DNA of 64,000 bases from Cladopsammia gracilis. Its lineage: Eukaryota; Cnidaria; Anthozoa; Scleractinia; Dendrophylliidae. Below, piece by piece: positions 45,617 to 58,305 of the stretch. The DNA lies in assembly GCA_022457155.1 (NCBI GenBank), contig JAJGOT010001134.1, forward strand, positions 1-64,000, in the 5' to 3' direction. Position 1 is the stretch's first letter, and the number at the start of each line of letters is the position of its first letter. The position numbers and the translations under genes are program-made. The notes beneath the pieces were generated by a model that searched no databases, was not told the origin of the DNA, and saw nothing but the letters and a program-made list of their open reading frames with translations.

Positions 45617-46062
45617 TCACTTTGAAAAAAGCTGTGTACTTAACAGTGCCAACTGGCCGTCCTTGAGAGTTCTTGAATTTCTTAGAGCGCTGTCATCAGG
45701 AGTACTGTACTGCATCGGTATGTTTCTCCCTGTTCTAAAGTTGCTGCTGCATGCTTTGTGGTATACAGCATCTGCTGCATGAAGATCCTGGAGATATTGT
45801 AACGGGCCAAACACAGTCTGGGCCCAGTCATCATTCCTTTCTTTGCACAGCTTTGAAATACTTTCCTGGAATTCTGTTGTCCTTACAGGGATCACATCCA
45901 GCACCTTTGTCTTTCCGTCATACTTTGAACGCTCTCCGCAGAAAAAGCAATGCTCCCTAGCATTATATTGCTGCTGCATCGAGCGGCGTCTAACAACGCC
46001 CCTGCCGCTGGACTCCTCACCCTGCAGGTCATTTGACGACTTCTTGGGAGGTCTTACGAGGT
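45617..46062 (-). pseudogene. Same family, N-terminal zinc-cluster part
   Basis: The frame is open from about 46062 (RLDLVRPPKKSSNDL) through REHCFFCGERSKYDGKTK to LHAADAVYHKACSSNFRTGR and ends at 45617. CFFCG and YHKAC form a plausible Cys2-His-Cys zinc site. The segment that should join it to the nuclease-like part at 45573 is missing, and the two parts lie in different frames. The locus is therefore decayed by at least one deletion and one frameshift. Confidence 0.6.
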
Positions 46063-47130
46063 CAAGACGGCATTTTCAATGAATACTCAGCCCAGGTCTG
46101 ACGTCAAGACGATTGCTTATTCGATTTATTGTTTCACATCCCTTGAGAGTTAATACTGAGGTTTTGTCATCCGTTTTATCCAGATCATTTCAACATATGC
46201 AACAGGTTTCTATGGCCGTTTCCATGCCACTCACAATGCATAAACGAAAAATGGATTGGTGAATAGGTGATCTTTCAAACATGAAATGCGCGCAAGAAAA
46301 AACGCGAAAATAATGAATGAAACCCATAATAAAGTCATACTTAGCTCACCTTTCAAGCCCATGGCTTTCTTGAATAACAATTAAGTGAATAAAACACAAA
46401 AATAACGAGAGAAACGAGCGTAAAACTTCCATACAATCTAGTTGTGCTTCGATATCTTCTTGTGCAACCGAGAGATACTGGTGCTGATCATTGCTTGTTC
46501 TTTATTTGTAACACTTATCGACCACTTATCTGGGTTTTCTTGAATATTTCTCTCTTCTTTTATCTAATATTAAAGAACGTTTTTTTCTGTACCGTGAACA
46601 AAATAATAAGCCCTTGACAAAATAAATAAATAAATAAATTACATGCTTGAGCGGGATACCTGTGGACAATAATTACGTTTTTTCGTTGAGAATGCAGGAA
46701 ATTAGATTTAAATGCGTGGTGAAATATTTGAAAAACGTTCCACAGCAATGATATGAGTAATAAAACTGACACTCCTAACGCCAAAAAGTGAAAATTGAAT
46801 AAAAATAAATTAAAATATATTTACATGACTTGGGTACCCTGTGGTGAACTGTCACTTTTTTCAAAGGCCAATTTAACCATGTTCCTCCATCCGAATTTTG
46901 GGGAACTTTTAGTATGTTGTTTAATACGTTGTCCTGAGCCTAAAAACAGTTTAAAAGCTTTTGTTGCAATTAGTTTGATCTTCGCCTTTAAAATTTCATA
47001 GCCTTACTGGACTACCGGACGATCGTCCTCCACGCAACGCATATTATGACTAGACTGTAAGTGTTGCACTCTGACCCTGTGCGATGACCTTATGCTGCAG
47101 TTTTGAAGGTAAGAGTCTAGATTTCATAGC
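46063..47130. other. Intergenic, nothing recognised
   Basis: AT-rich with short simple repeats (AAATAAATAAATAAAT near 46620). I see no gene. Confidence 0.45.
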
Positions 47131-47202
47131 TCAGAAGGAGGTCGGACACCTTATTGATACTTATATAACGGTGTAACTGGTTAGCTTTCAGTTGAGGTTC
47201 GG
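47131..47202. mobile_element. Fragment of the MULE-like MITE
   Basis: Matches the left part of the element at 34795 (GGACACCTTATTGA, CTTATATAACGG, GTAACTGGTTAGCTTTCAGT) and stops before the tRNA-like centre. Confidence 0.75.
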
Positions 47203-47829
47203 GGAAAGGAGACCCAAGCGTAATGTTTGCATATTAATGATATTTGAAATTATAAGACATTGTATGCAAGTTCGAATTCAACGTTTTAAGCAATATATAA
47301 AATCAAAATTGCTGAATAAAATCGTTGAAACATTTATTGGTGTTGTGTTCTATATTTACACAGTGTTTCTCACGCTATTTGATCGATTTTTAGTCCATTT
47401 ATCTTACCTTGTATAATATAACTGAAAGGAAGGAGAGTTCGGTAGCTTTCGGCGTTCGACACGTGTCCACAAATGGCTCATTTTTCGCACAAAAAAGGTG
47501 CTGCTCCCATTCTGACTGGTCGTCCTCACAGTACAATAACGTTAAATTGCATTTCTTCGAACAACTTGAACATCCCTTGTTATTATGATGAATAAGCCGC
47601 TCCACACAATCACATAGCACTGCAAAATAGGCGCCAGAAAGGCGTGAAGAATAGAATAGACCACAGATGCCATGTCACGTGGCGGAAAAATGGCGTATAG
47701 GTAAAGTCCCGCCTTAACAACTCGTACAAACTGTTATTTTCTACCAAATGCCGGTCGTAAAGTTAAATTTAATTAAAACTAATTTAATTTTAAGCACTAA
47801 ATTACAACTGACCAATAATAGCAAACAGC

Positions 47830-47918
47830 AACCTCGTTTCCAGGGTCATTCTTTTCCCGCCCCACCTGGAGCGAGCTGAGAAGGGGACGTGAAGAAGACA
47901 TACCCTGGGGACGAGATT
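47830..47918. mobile_element. Short MITE, 89 bp
   Basis: AACCTCGTTTCCAGGGTCAT and the inverted right end ATACCCTGGGGACGAGATT bound it. A G/C-rich middle (CCCCACCTGGAGCGAG) follows the left arm. Confidence 0.6.
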
Positions 47919-50158
47919 AAGCCAACAGAACATAAGGGACCAATCAGAATTGAAAAAAAAAGCGGTGTCTTGAGTAGGGAAACATGCGACCGGTGTCAAG
48001 CAAGACAAAGTTGGGAAAAGAAAAAAAAAATGGTAAGGGTTTCAAAAAATGGGCCGAACACCCACACCAAAACTTTTAAGCAGCACCCACTTTGCCGGGA
48101 TTCGGAGAATTCAGAAAAATCCCCCACCCCCTCCGTTTTCCTGGCCGCTGCAGTTTGACTTACTTTTTATAATTTCTGAAATCAGTATCTTCATTGATGA
48201 AATATATATCAGAATATAACAATTATATTCTAAAATATTATTTTGTGTGCATAGTGTGCGAGATTTCATTTCTACTGATTGTGAATGCTTTAAACTGGTA
48301 AACTCCTTCTAATTTTGCATGTTTTTTTAGCACCAAAAATGTCCGCTACTGGACAGAAACAAATTAGAAAAAAAATAATATATAATTCTAGCTGGCCTGC
48401 TAACGTGGACAATTTTGAGAAACTCATGCAAGGCATCTTTAAAACTACCTAATTCCAGAACTTCTAAGCGAAAGCGAAAAAAAAAAATGTGCGTGATAGA
48501 GAAAAAAAAATTAAATGGGGTGTTCGGAAGCCATTGTTGGTTAGCTTTTGTGTTGTGGTGTGGATATTGTTCAGTGTCTTTTGAATCTTTTGTTTTACGT
48601 CATTTGGTGATCACACCATCCGCAACACCAAGAAACTGCCATTAAATGACATCACATTTTTCAATTCTCGCTGTTCATTGATCAGTGATCAACGAGGGAA
48701 ACATCGTAATCTAAACTCTGATATTTCAGCATATACAAGCAAAAATATTGGTTAAAACAACCCTCTCAAAGAAGAGCTATTAAACTGTTTAACACTTCTA
48801 CGCACACATCATTTTCTCCGGGTTATTTCCCTGACTCTATTGTCTAAATTATATAAATGACCAATGAGAAAATTCACCCAACAAACAGCTGTAAATAGGA
48901 AGAACATTAAGGGGTGAACCATTGGACTTCTGAAATGGGAGAGGGGGGAGAGAGGAGAGAGGAAAGTACTTTTTCTAGAGGCCATAGCTAACGCATTTTG
49001 ACAGCAAAACTGTGCAGGAACCGATCGAGCGAGAGTGAGCACATGGCATGAAAAGCAGTAGTGCATAGGTCACAGAGAAACTGGTGCCAGCCCTCTCTCC
49101 CTTCCTAGGCCCGAATTAAATAAAAATATTAAGTGGGCATTATTTCAGACATGAAATGAAATCTAGTGTTCAACTTTGCACTCAAACGCAAAACCATGGA
49201 TCAGATCTGTTACCTAAATATATTTGTACTCATTCTTTATTAACTAATATTTTAATAGGATGCCCTTTCATAACATGATTTTCAAAGAGGTCCTACAAAA
49301 TATAATCAATTAACTAAACACATAAATTAATAAATATAAATTTAAGGTCGAGGCCGAACGTGTTACGGGGCAAAACAGTTGTTGTAAAAGTTAGTTTTAA
49401 AAGAAGCGCTAGTAGTACTGTTTCTTACATATAAAGCTTGAGAGTTCCAGTCTTTAATGGCATGATAAGATAGCCGTTGCTTGCCCCAGTTGGATTTGAC
49501 GGCAAGCAAACGGAAATCCTGTGCATTTCTGGTGTTGTAACGGTGTACATCGTGTAACGTAACTAATCTAAGGTGTGACGCTAATAAATCGTTTTTACAC
49601 TTAAAGACGTAGACACCTATGAACAGGTTTGTACAAATTATGCAACTTTTCAGTGTTGTATCATGTTGTATGATGCATGGATAAATGAACCTACTACGTA
49701 GACCCCACGGACACTTACAGTTCTTTGCCTAACTGGATATTTGAGTTGACGTTAACAGAAAAGACAACTTAGTTTACAGTTGAAAACAAAACAATTTCAA
49801 CATTCTAAATTAAAGTGCTCCCGGGAAAAAATAATCTAAGTGACTTTTTGTGAAAATAAAAAAATATATATCATGTTTTTAGGCCTGAAAAAGCAATATT
49901 TGATTTGCATGTAAATGTACTAACAGCAAGAACTTAAACCAGGTCAAAGAGCCTGCATTTTTTTTTTTTATAAAAGTCTTGCAACTATTCATGAATATTA
50001 ATCTTTTATCTACACTTAATACTTCATTCCTACTGCTTCATTCTACAACACTTGCTGTCTTTCTTGAAAAAAATAGCTGTATTTTGTCCAGTGAATTTAT
50101 CTGTGATCTACATAATTTCACTATCAATAGAACTGACCTCCAATCAATCATAGTCTAC
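47919..50158. other. Intergenic, nothing firm
   Basis: Short simple-sequence runs only. About 49340-49720 reads like a dispersed repeat of the type common at LINE or SINE ends, with no legible coding. Confidence 0.4.
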
Positions 50159-51811
50159 TCATGCATCAATGACTAGTGAAAAACAATTTCCAAGTGTATT
50201 AAAAGGTGAAATGATTGGTACAACTTTTTCTCCCTCTACACCTGTGAAGACTTCTTCTTCTTTACTTCGTTGATTGTAGATAACAAGTTTAGTTGTATCA
50301 TAATTGAGATAAACTGAGAAAATGTCACCATGCTGCAAGGAAGTAATAGATGCTGCATGTGGTTCGTCAGATCTTTTACTCCCTCTTATGCGTTGATAGC
50401 ACCAGGTGCACCTTTTGATCTCTGTATCATAGGAAAACGATACCTCATCCGCAAGTTTCTTACAGCTAACTCCGATTTCAATTCTTTGTCTTTTATGGCA
50501 GACTCCAACCTTCGCATACTTTAATTTCCAACAATGCTTTCCTTTCCCATGTTCACCTGAAGATGAAGTTAAAATACTAAGCCCTTGTGTTAACTTTACT
50601 TCTGGCTTGACTTTCCATGTAAAAGGACTGCCAGGCACATTCTCTTCATCAACTGTTACTGACAGGGTACAAAGTCCATCAGTTTCTGGTCGATAAGAAA
50701 ACAAATAAGAGCCATCACCACTGTCATGTATTGGAAGTTCTTGGTCTTTTCTTGAATGATTAACTAAAGCATGAACCACGTAGCCAGTCTTTGGTTTACT
50801 GACTGCAACCTCATCCATAATATGAAGCACAAAATCCACAGGCTGCCCAGCCAATGTCTCGTACAAGACACCCTCCTCACCTCCCACCATACTCAGCACA
50901 CATGTTTTAGTGTCAACAGGAGTGTGTAGTAAGGTTGCCATTTTGCCAATGTCCCAAATTGTTTTATTCACTTGTAGCTCAAGATAGTCAGTATTGCAAC
51001 GTTTGCACTGAAATTGCGATGCATTAAGCTGTGCAAGCCTTTGTACGAGTTGTTGCTTCATAGACAAGAGCTCCATATCATCTCCATCTGCTATCGCTCT
51101 CTCGGCAAAATTGACACTACTTCGCAGCTGTGCCAGTGATAAGGCAAGCATTTCCTTTTGGATTCCAAGCTCCTTAATCTTTACTTGACCTTGTGTTGTA
51201 ACGTCATGCTTCAGGTTTGCTCGCAAATACTCCAGCGCCTTCACTTGCTCGTCAAAAAAGACATCCACTTCTTTACTCACTTCAGCAATTTTAGCTTCAA
51301 TGTTGCTTTCCATTGCCTGAACAGCCTTTAAACCTTGTTCAACAGCACTGTCCTTAGCTTTGGTTTCTTCAAGAATGGTTTGAACAACTTTTCTTTCCCT
51401 TTCAGCCACGTCTGCTACAAAGTTATACTTGTGTTCACGGTGATCAACAATGGTGCAATCACGACAGATTGTCTTTTGGCAGGTGTCACAAAACAGTTTC
51501 AATGTCTCATCTGCATGTTTTAGGCAGAAGGCTGGTTTGACAAGGGCCTTTGATCCAAGCTTCTTAACTTCTGTCAGAGATAAAATCTGGTGACTTTTAA
51601 ATGCATTGATCCTTTTATGTGCAGTTACACAAAACTCGCACATGAAAACTCTGCAGTTAGTGCAACGTGAAACTGCTGAGTCACCACTGTCGCAGTGTTC
51701 ACAGATCAATGGCTTTCCTGCTGATGAGGTGCTGTCTTGCATGCTCAATAAGGTCATGAAATTATTCACCCAGAAGTTTGGCTGCAGCTTCCCAACATCT
51801 CCATCAGCAAT
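50159..51811 (-). CDS. TRIM copy C, large exon
   Basis: Encodes residues 63-612 of the copy C E3 ligase. The acceptor CTTAG lies before 51811; the join to the RING exon at 58919 is phase 0, as in copy B. The domain order is the same: B-box 1 (CEHC, CTNC, CEFC), B-box 2 (FCLKH, CDTC, CRDC, HREH), coiled coil, filamin-type repeat (to NVPGSPFTWKV) and a C-terminal SPRY-like region (KGKHCWKLKY, GDIFSVYLNYDTTKLVIYNQ). Over the first 250 residues of the exon frame I count about 23 differences from copy B, but the C-terminal half differs far more and has short indels. The extreme C-terminus is also different, ending NCFSLVIDA. No stop or frameshift, so it is probably functional. Confidence 0.88.
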   Translation of the reverse strand: MADGDVGKLQPNFWVNNFMTLLSMQDSTSSAGKPLICEHCDSGDSAVSRCTNCRVFMCEFCVTAHKRINAFKSHQILSLTEVKKLGSKALVKPAFCLKHADETLKLFCDTCQKTICRDCTIVDHREHKYNFVADVAERERKVVQTILEETKAKDSAVEQGLKAVQAMESNIEAKIAEVSKEVDVFFDEQVKALEYLRANLKHDVTTQGQVKIKELGIQKEMLALSLAQLRSSVNFAERAIADGDDMELLSMKQQLVQRLAQLNASQFQCKRCNTDYLELQVNKTIWDIGKMATLLHTPVDTKTCVLSMVGGEEGVLYETLAGQPVDFVLHIMDEVAVSKPKTGYVVHALVNHSRKDQELPIHDSGDGSYLFSYRPETDGLCTLSVTVDEENVPGSPFTWKVKPEVKLTQGLSILTSSSGEHGKGKHCWKLKYAKVGVCHKRQRIEIGVSCKKLADEVSFSYDTEIKRCTWCYQRIRGSKRSDEPHAASITSLQHGDIFSVYLNYDTTKLVIYNQRSKEEEVFTGVEGEKVVPIISPFNTLGNCFSLVIDA

Positions 51812-52418
51812 CTAAGAAATTAATAGACTTTTTAATTACCGTGTGATGTTAACTTAGTCTACATGTATATTAAACACTGAGTTCAGAAAGTAAACAAATT
51901 GTAGCAGAGTTTTTTTGGATGGATGCTGCCAATCAGAAGGCTGTAAAGTCATTGCATGTTCTGCACTATCCCTGGGTTGCATTCAAACTATATGTAAATA
52001 TACATTGCAAGATAGTTTCTCAACATCATTGAATTGAACTACTCTGTGACATGAACAAGAAATGTAAGTGGTCTATAATCAAATAACTGTTGGTAGTCTT
52101 CACAAAACTTGGAAAATCATTGCAATTTGTTTTGGAACAACTTTGGTAAATGTTTATTGGGAGTCGTTGTGAAATTTCAGAAAAATTCAGCCATAACTCA
52201 AACTTTCAAGTAGCATTGTAATAATAGCTAATTGTCAGAAATCTTTGAAAGATTTTCAGTGAAGCAAAGTTATAAAGGCATGCAATAAATAACTATAAGG
52301 TATGCAAATTGTGCTTAATTGTGCTTTACTGTGAATATGCCCTTTTGACTTGATTTTTTCTTTGTATTCAGTCACTCACTGCATGTATGTGTGAAAGTCA
52401 CTTGTGGGATATGTACAT

Positions 52419-52583
52419 GTATACAGCTATTTCAATTAACGTCGTCGGATGAAAAAGGTGAAAAGCCAAGACCGCAAGGTTGTATGGGATTTTTATGCAA
52501 TGGCTATTAACCCTAACCCATACTACTTTGCGGTCTTGGCTTTAAACTTTCATCCGACAACGTTAATTGAAAAAGCTGTATAC
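52419..52583. mobile_element. Foldback element, 165 bp
   Basis: GTATACAGCT and AGCTGTATAC bound it. The arms run about 70 bp, including TTCAATTAACGT and AAAGCCAAGACCGCAA, with few mismatches and a short loop. It is absent from the A and B introns. Confidence 0.8.
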
Positions 52584-54948
52584 TGAAAATGCAAAAACAT
52601 TACATAATTGGTATATTTAACTTACATTCCTCATGCCTTTCAGCACCACATTTTTAAAAAAAAATATTCACTCAAATTGCACAAACAAAGGGGTATGTTA
52701 GCAGATAATGGGCTCTGAATAAAGCCAGGTGGTTGTCCACATAGTTCCCTAGGGACTCATTCCTTATCGCTACAAGGCTGTGCTCTAAGAGTTATCATAC
52801 ACTGTAGGAAGTGCAGAGGGAGTCAAAGTATAAAATTTAGGGTGCCCAAAGACAAATTATAAAGTTAGTTGCCTATGGCACACAGGCACTGCTAGAGCAC
52901 AACCCTGGGCTTTCTGACTGAATTTGAAAAAAAAATGCCTCAAATGTCACCACAGGGCACCGGCACACAAACTGTGTGCCCCATTTATAGTTTTAAATTT
53001 TAGTGATTTGAAGGGTTGTGCATATAGGCAAACAGCCTGACGCACAACCGTTTAAATTGCTAAAATTTGCCATCTTAAGCTGTAAGAATGACAATATATA
53101 CATGTGCACCACATTTAAGGTAAAAATATGTTTAATTTGAAAATGTAAGTAAAATTTCACATTATTTTAAAATAATATGAACCTTCCCATATATTCCCAT
53201 ACATTTCCTCTAAATTTAAAAATATGAATAGTCACACAATTTGTGTGGGGTTCTTGTGATGTGACACCGACTGCCAAAGTCTCACCCCTCACTCCCTGAC
53301 CCTTCCCATACTGCCAGGCACTTAAGCTACTAGTCTTATGCAACAGGGTGCCCAAGCTTAGATCTGTGCTCACAGAAATGTTGGCATTCAGATAGTGGGG
53401 AGAAAAGGACAGGCGGCATGCAGAAGGAAAAATATTGTGCGTGCTGACTGGAGGGGGATAGGCAGGAAAGAGAGCGAGGCAAGGGAACGCCTGTAAACAT
53501 TTTTATACAGGGCATCTGATAGGATGCAGAAAAAAATTTAAAATAAGCGGAAATTTGAGGGCATATTGTGCGGGAAAATGCGTCGATTATGCGGAAAACA
53601 CGCTGGATTATGCGGAAATTTAAAGTGATAATTAACTATAATTGGGCCTTTCCAATGTATTTACATTGAACACTTAACGCATGAACGTCAAAATACCTGT
53701 ATTAAAACAGTGTTCGCTATCTTTGTCAGACATTTTGAAGCTTTTAACAATGAAGGAACACCGAAGACGAACGACAGAATCTTAAACAAGAGGCCATCAT
53801 CTTGGTTAACCTTAGTAACCAAGCTAACCACAAAACTAGTATCCAGGCTCATCCAGGCTCATCTTTTCTCTTGAACAAGAGGCTCCAAGCAGCCTTTACT
53901 CATGCGCATGCGTAAGAAAGTTTTATGATATATTTTAAACATGATAAGATGTCCGACATGGAGAAGAGTTACTCATTTCATTCAGTCATCGTTCCTGCAA
54001 ACCACGTTGTTTACTATTGAATGTTTTGTAAATGGATGTACCACAATGAAGCCAGTGATTCTTCTGAGTGTTATATATACCTAATGTGAACACTAGTAAT
54101 GTAAGTAGGGTTGTAGGAGACGCTGTTGTGACATTTCGGTAACGCTCTTTTACCGCAAGTGAGAGTAGCCGGAAGTCACTAAACAGGAAGTGTAAATGGA
54201 AAAGACATGATCCGGAAGTGCGCAATTTAAAATGTGCGTGCATAAATTTGCATGCAAAATCGTGACACAAAAAATAACAAGAAAAACGGAGCCGAAACCT
54301 TACCTCATGCCGCTTCGCGCATGAGTAATTATTTCCTCAAATTAGTATTTGTGTCCAAACCTCGATAATTTTGGCCAAAAGTACACGTTTTGCATGAACA
54401 GAGTAATATTTTTTTACTTTACGCCTAGGACTTGAAGGAAGCGTGGTGTCACCACGTGGGGACGATGCAAAAGTATCAGATGTCAAATACGAGCATTTTA
54501 GAGAATTTGGTCTTGTTATTTTTTTTTCTGTTGTCATTCTGTTCATTGCCTAGGAAAATTCACTTTATGTGTGTTTTGAGAGGGTCCTTGTGTCTTGAAA
54601 AAAATGCTAAGTGATTTATCATGATAAACATCCAAATTTTCATTACAAACTGCTATATAATTTTATATGAAACAAAGGGAGAATAAGCTTAAATGAAGGG
54701 CCCTCTCGCAGAAGCAAATTCAATGTTATCATAAATGAAAAGAAACCATTATGTTACAATTATTTTACTTTCATCTATTGGCAGTTATTTCAAACATATT
54801 TGGTGCTCTTCTTCTTCAGGATGAGTAAAAAGCATTACACAAATCGCTTCACAGAATTTTCAAAACTTACCATCACACATATGACTAAGAATATACATGT
54901 ATTGTTAGTGTGCATGTGTGCTTGCTTGTGACTTTTTTCACTTATCGT

Positions 54949-55087
54949 TAGCGAGGAAGAAGAAGTAGTTCAAATGGAAGTTGCTGGCAAGGTTGATGCT
55001 GCTGCTGTTGGAGCAGCTCCTGTGGTTTTGCCTGTCCCTGTGGTTCCAGTGGCACCACTAGTTCCTGAAGTGTCTCACCCTCTTTTA
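54949..55087 (+). other. Possible plus-strand exon, Val/Pro-rich
   Basis: A pyrimidine tract with CGTTAG precedes an open stretch reading EEEVVQMEVAGKVDAAAVGA and then a run of Pro-Val repeats (VLPVPVVPVAPLVPEV). It ends at TTTTAG|GTCAGT, a fair donor. A second short segment, 55258-55310, is bounded by GTGTAG and CCTG|GTCAGT. Low-complexity composition makes this uncertain. It may be part of a small gene hosted in intron 2 of TRIM copy C on the opposite strand. Confidence 0.3.
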
Positions 55088-55499
55088 GGTCAGTAAATTG
55101 AGTGTGACAAATAGAAGTGAATTGGAACAAATGTAGTACAACTGGTATTATTAAAAAAAAGATTTTTGTTAGTCAAAATATTTTTTAGTGTGGGTTCATA
55201 TCACTATTTTTGTAGTACAAAATTCTATCATATAACCTTATGTTTATTTTTGTGTAGGTTCTTGACGTCCTTTGTCCTTTTATGGCTGAGCAGCACTATC
55301 TGCCTTCCTGGTCAGTAAATTAGTGTAAGAAATAGTATGTATCGTTTAGTACATGTATGTTTAATTTAGTGGAGCTACATTATTTTATATTTTCATTGTT
55401 CCTTTACTGTAGACTATTTTGGCAGTATAACATTTTGTGTGTCGATGTGTGATTTGGTAGATGGAGTGGTTTGTACAATGGGGAGTACGTTTCTATCAT

Positions 55500-56050
55500 T
55501 TCTTAGTTTACTCTGAAGGTAGTCATTGCTAATGATTTTCAAGGTTTTGTCAGTGGGGCCTGGTAAGGGTTGCCAGGGGTGGAGGAGGGTTTTCCCTACC
55601 ATTTTATAACATTCTTATTTAAACCCCCTGTTTGGACACACCCAACATTTTTTCCAAAAAAAAAAAATGTATTGTCTTTTTGTACCTGAAGGTAGTTGGC
55701 ACTAAGAATTTTCAAGAAGTTTGTCATGGTGGGGTCTGGCAAGGATTGCCAGGGGTGGAAGAGGGCTTTCCCTACCATTTTATAACATTTTTATGTACCC
55801 CCCCCCCCCCCCCCCCCAGACACACCAAACAATTTTTCCAAAAAAAAATTATTGTCTTTTTGTACCCGAAGGCAGTTGTTGCTCAAAATATTCAAAACAC
55901 TTGTCAGTGGGGCCTTGCAGGGGTTGCAAGGGGTGGAGAAGGTTTTTTCCCATCATTTTACAACAAAACTCCCCTGAAGACACACCCAATTTTTTCTCTA
56001 AGAAAATTTATTTCTCTTTTTTTTTTGCTATTAATAGGTGTTGCTAAAAA
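55500..56050. repeat. About 178-bp tandem repeat, three degenerate copies
   Basis: GGGGTGGA(A/G)GAGGG...TTTCCC recurs at about 55575, 55752 and 55930, with shared flanks CTTTTTGTACC(T/C)GAAGG and CACACC(A/C)AA. Frames across the repeat are incidental. Confidence 0.8.
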
Positions 56051-58009
56051 AAATTGTAGTAAATACTGTCTGTTGCTTTTCCAGGAAATTTGGAGCCTAT
56101 TTGGTCAATAGAAAAAGGAACAACTTTGTTTTCAACTTTTTTCTACCGGAGCCACACCTCAATTTGAAGTTCAAAAAAATGACTTTTTGGTTGAATTTTG
56201 TGCATAATTTATGCAACTTTCTCTACTGTATATATATTTTTGTCAACTGTTAAGGGTTTCTAGAGGGGGGAATTTGTATTTTGTTTTGACAGCTTATTTA
56301 TTCCTCTTTCAAATGAGGTATGACTTTATACACTGCTGTAATTACTTGTGGAGATATTCAATAAAATATAAAAGTTGACAATTTTGCCACTGAGCCTGTT
56401 TTTTGACCAGGGGGAAATGAGTTAAAGATTAATCTATGAAAAAGCTATCTTTAAAACGTTCTGTGTTCACATTTGATTTTAAGCTGGTTCTGTTTCTAAG
56501 GCACGCAGATGATGGTTTATACATGTACCTTGAAACTAAACTATGTATCTGGTCTCTATGTTTAAATTTGTTAAAAAGACAGAGGTCCTTTTTTTCTAAA
56601 AGCTCTAAAATATTAAAACTAACTTATTTGTAGCACCTCTTGTGAGATCTTTTTAAAAAACTTACAACGGTAAGATCTGAAACACTAGCTGCACAAACTG
56701 AAAGGCCATACAATATTTTTGCATTAAAAAGGATATCTATTTTGCCTTGATTGTATCCTTCTTTGTGCATGCTTCTAATTATAAATATTCATTTGTTGGC
56801 TTTGTGGAGCTTGGCCTTAATATGTACATGCAAACTGAACTTACAATTACCTTGTATTGTGACTCCCAGTATCGGAATATTACTATACTACGAGTTAAGC
56901 TAGTTTTCTGTTGTTACCCCCAGGGCCATATTTCAGCCTCCGGTTAAAAAAAAAAATAACAAGTGATTTGCCACTTTGCTCATCAACAATGCACTCGATT
57001 TTCTTGAATCGATCGTAGAATGTTCGTTTCTCTAACCGCAGGTAACCACTGCTGTTTGTCTTAATCGTTGGAGACTGGTAATGAGTAATGGCAGGTTTAT
57101 CTGCTTCACGAAGAGTATTCGTCTTTGATTGTTGCTAGTTTGTGTCCAAGGAACTTTTAAGAAAGAGAAAAATGTTTCTTAACTGCAGCTTCGGAATTTT
57201 CTGGGCCATTGACGCCCCACCCCGCAGGAATTTCCAATTCCCTCCGTGGTGGAGGTCTGGATATTTTCTGGAATCACACATTGTAGAATAATTGCTGCGG
57301 AACGAGCGCAGCGAGTGAGCAGCAACATAATCAGGATTTAAGAGAAATATATGAGAAAAAATATAAGTTAGGAAAAATCTCGAATTGATCGCTTTTTACC
57401 AGAATTCGCTGCGCCACGAACACATTTTGGGCCAGAATGCACTGCGCCACGAACAATAGCCTCGCTTGCTGCTTCAAGCTGTTGGCTGTGAGATTTGTAA
57501 TATTTTGAAGTGTCGAAGACTACCGCGAGTTGAGCGAGGACTGTGAGGCATGGTGTTAGGACCGTTGGATAGCAAAGATTTTCAAAGATTGTACGGAATA
57601 AAAGACAAATTTATTTTGAAATCACTCCGACAGCGGTCTGAGCTGAGCGCGTGGGAACGCGAAACCTGAGCTGAGCGCGTGGAGACGCGAACACGATACG
57701 GCTACCTAGTAACGCAACATATTCATTATCAATAATTAACCTAAATTTTCACACCTTCCTCGTGGTGAACGCGTCCTTTGCTCAACAATATTCTACAGAC
57801 ATTGCAAGGACTTGATGCATGAATTACAAAACAAAATTCGTCTTATCAGCTGGAGTTTTCGTCGATTCATCCCGGTTACATTTGCTTTGCTTCCCCTCAA
57901 AAAACAAAAGAGAAAATTCTGCAACACCAGCGAGACGATAAAACAGCATTATGACAACAAATTTACCGCAGCAATTACTATCTTTTGGATACACTAGTCT
58001 GAATATTTA

Positions 58010-58305
58010 GTTAATTGTATTTCATTGTGCCCATCTATTTCCAAGTCATTTAAAAATAAATAATTTGAAGAGGTATCACTGGGCCACTAACACAGCCCTG
58101 GGTGGTACCTTTATTGACAATAATTATTTTCCACTGACATGTTATGTTATTGTATACCACCCGCTGCTTTCTGCCTTCTAGAAAACTGAGATACCAGTTG
58201 ATAACAAATGAGTACAATGGGTCTGCATTTCCATTTGTTTACAAGATGTTTTACATTACCGGTATCGAAAGCTTTTGAAAAATCCATCGTGAACATTCTG
58301 ACAGC
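58010..58305 (-). pseudogene. LINE reverse transcriptase fragment (CR1/L2-like)
   Basis: On the minus strand the translation reads MDFSKAFDT, then in shifted frames a segment with a FLEGRKQ-type loop and a KGTTQG-type turn, followed by FLNDLEIDG. These are palm motifs of the CR1/L2/jockey group. At least two frameshifts occur within 300 bp. It belongs to neither the RTE-like element at 7028 nor the BEL element. Confidence 0.65.

Noticed and set aside
57552..57719. Solo LTR running TGTTAGG...GCAACA with a GAGCGCGTGG direct pair
   Set aside because: Ends fit TG...CA, but there is no clear flanking duplication and no second copy in the window.
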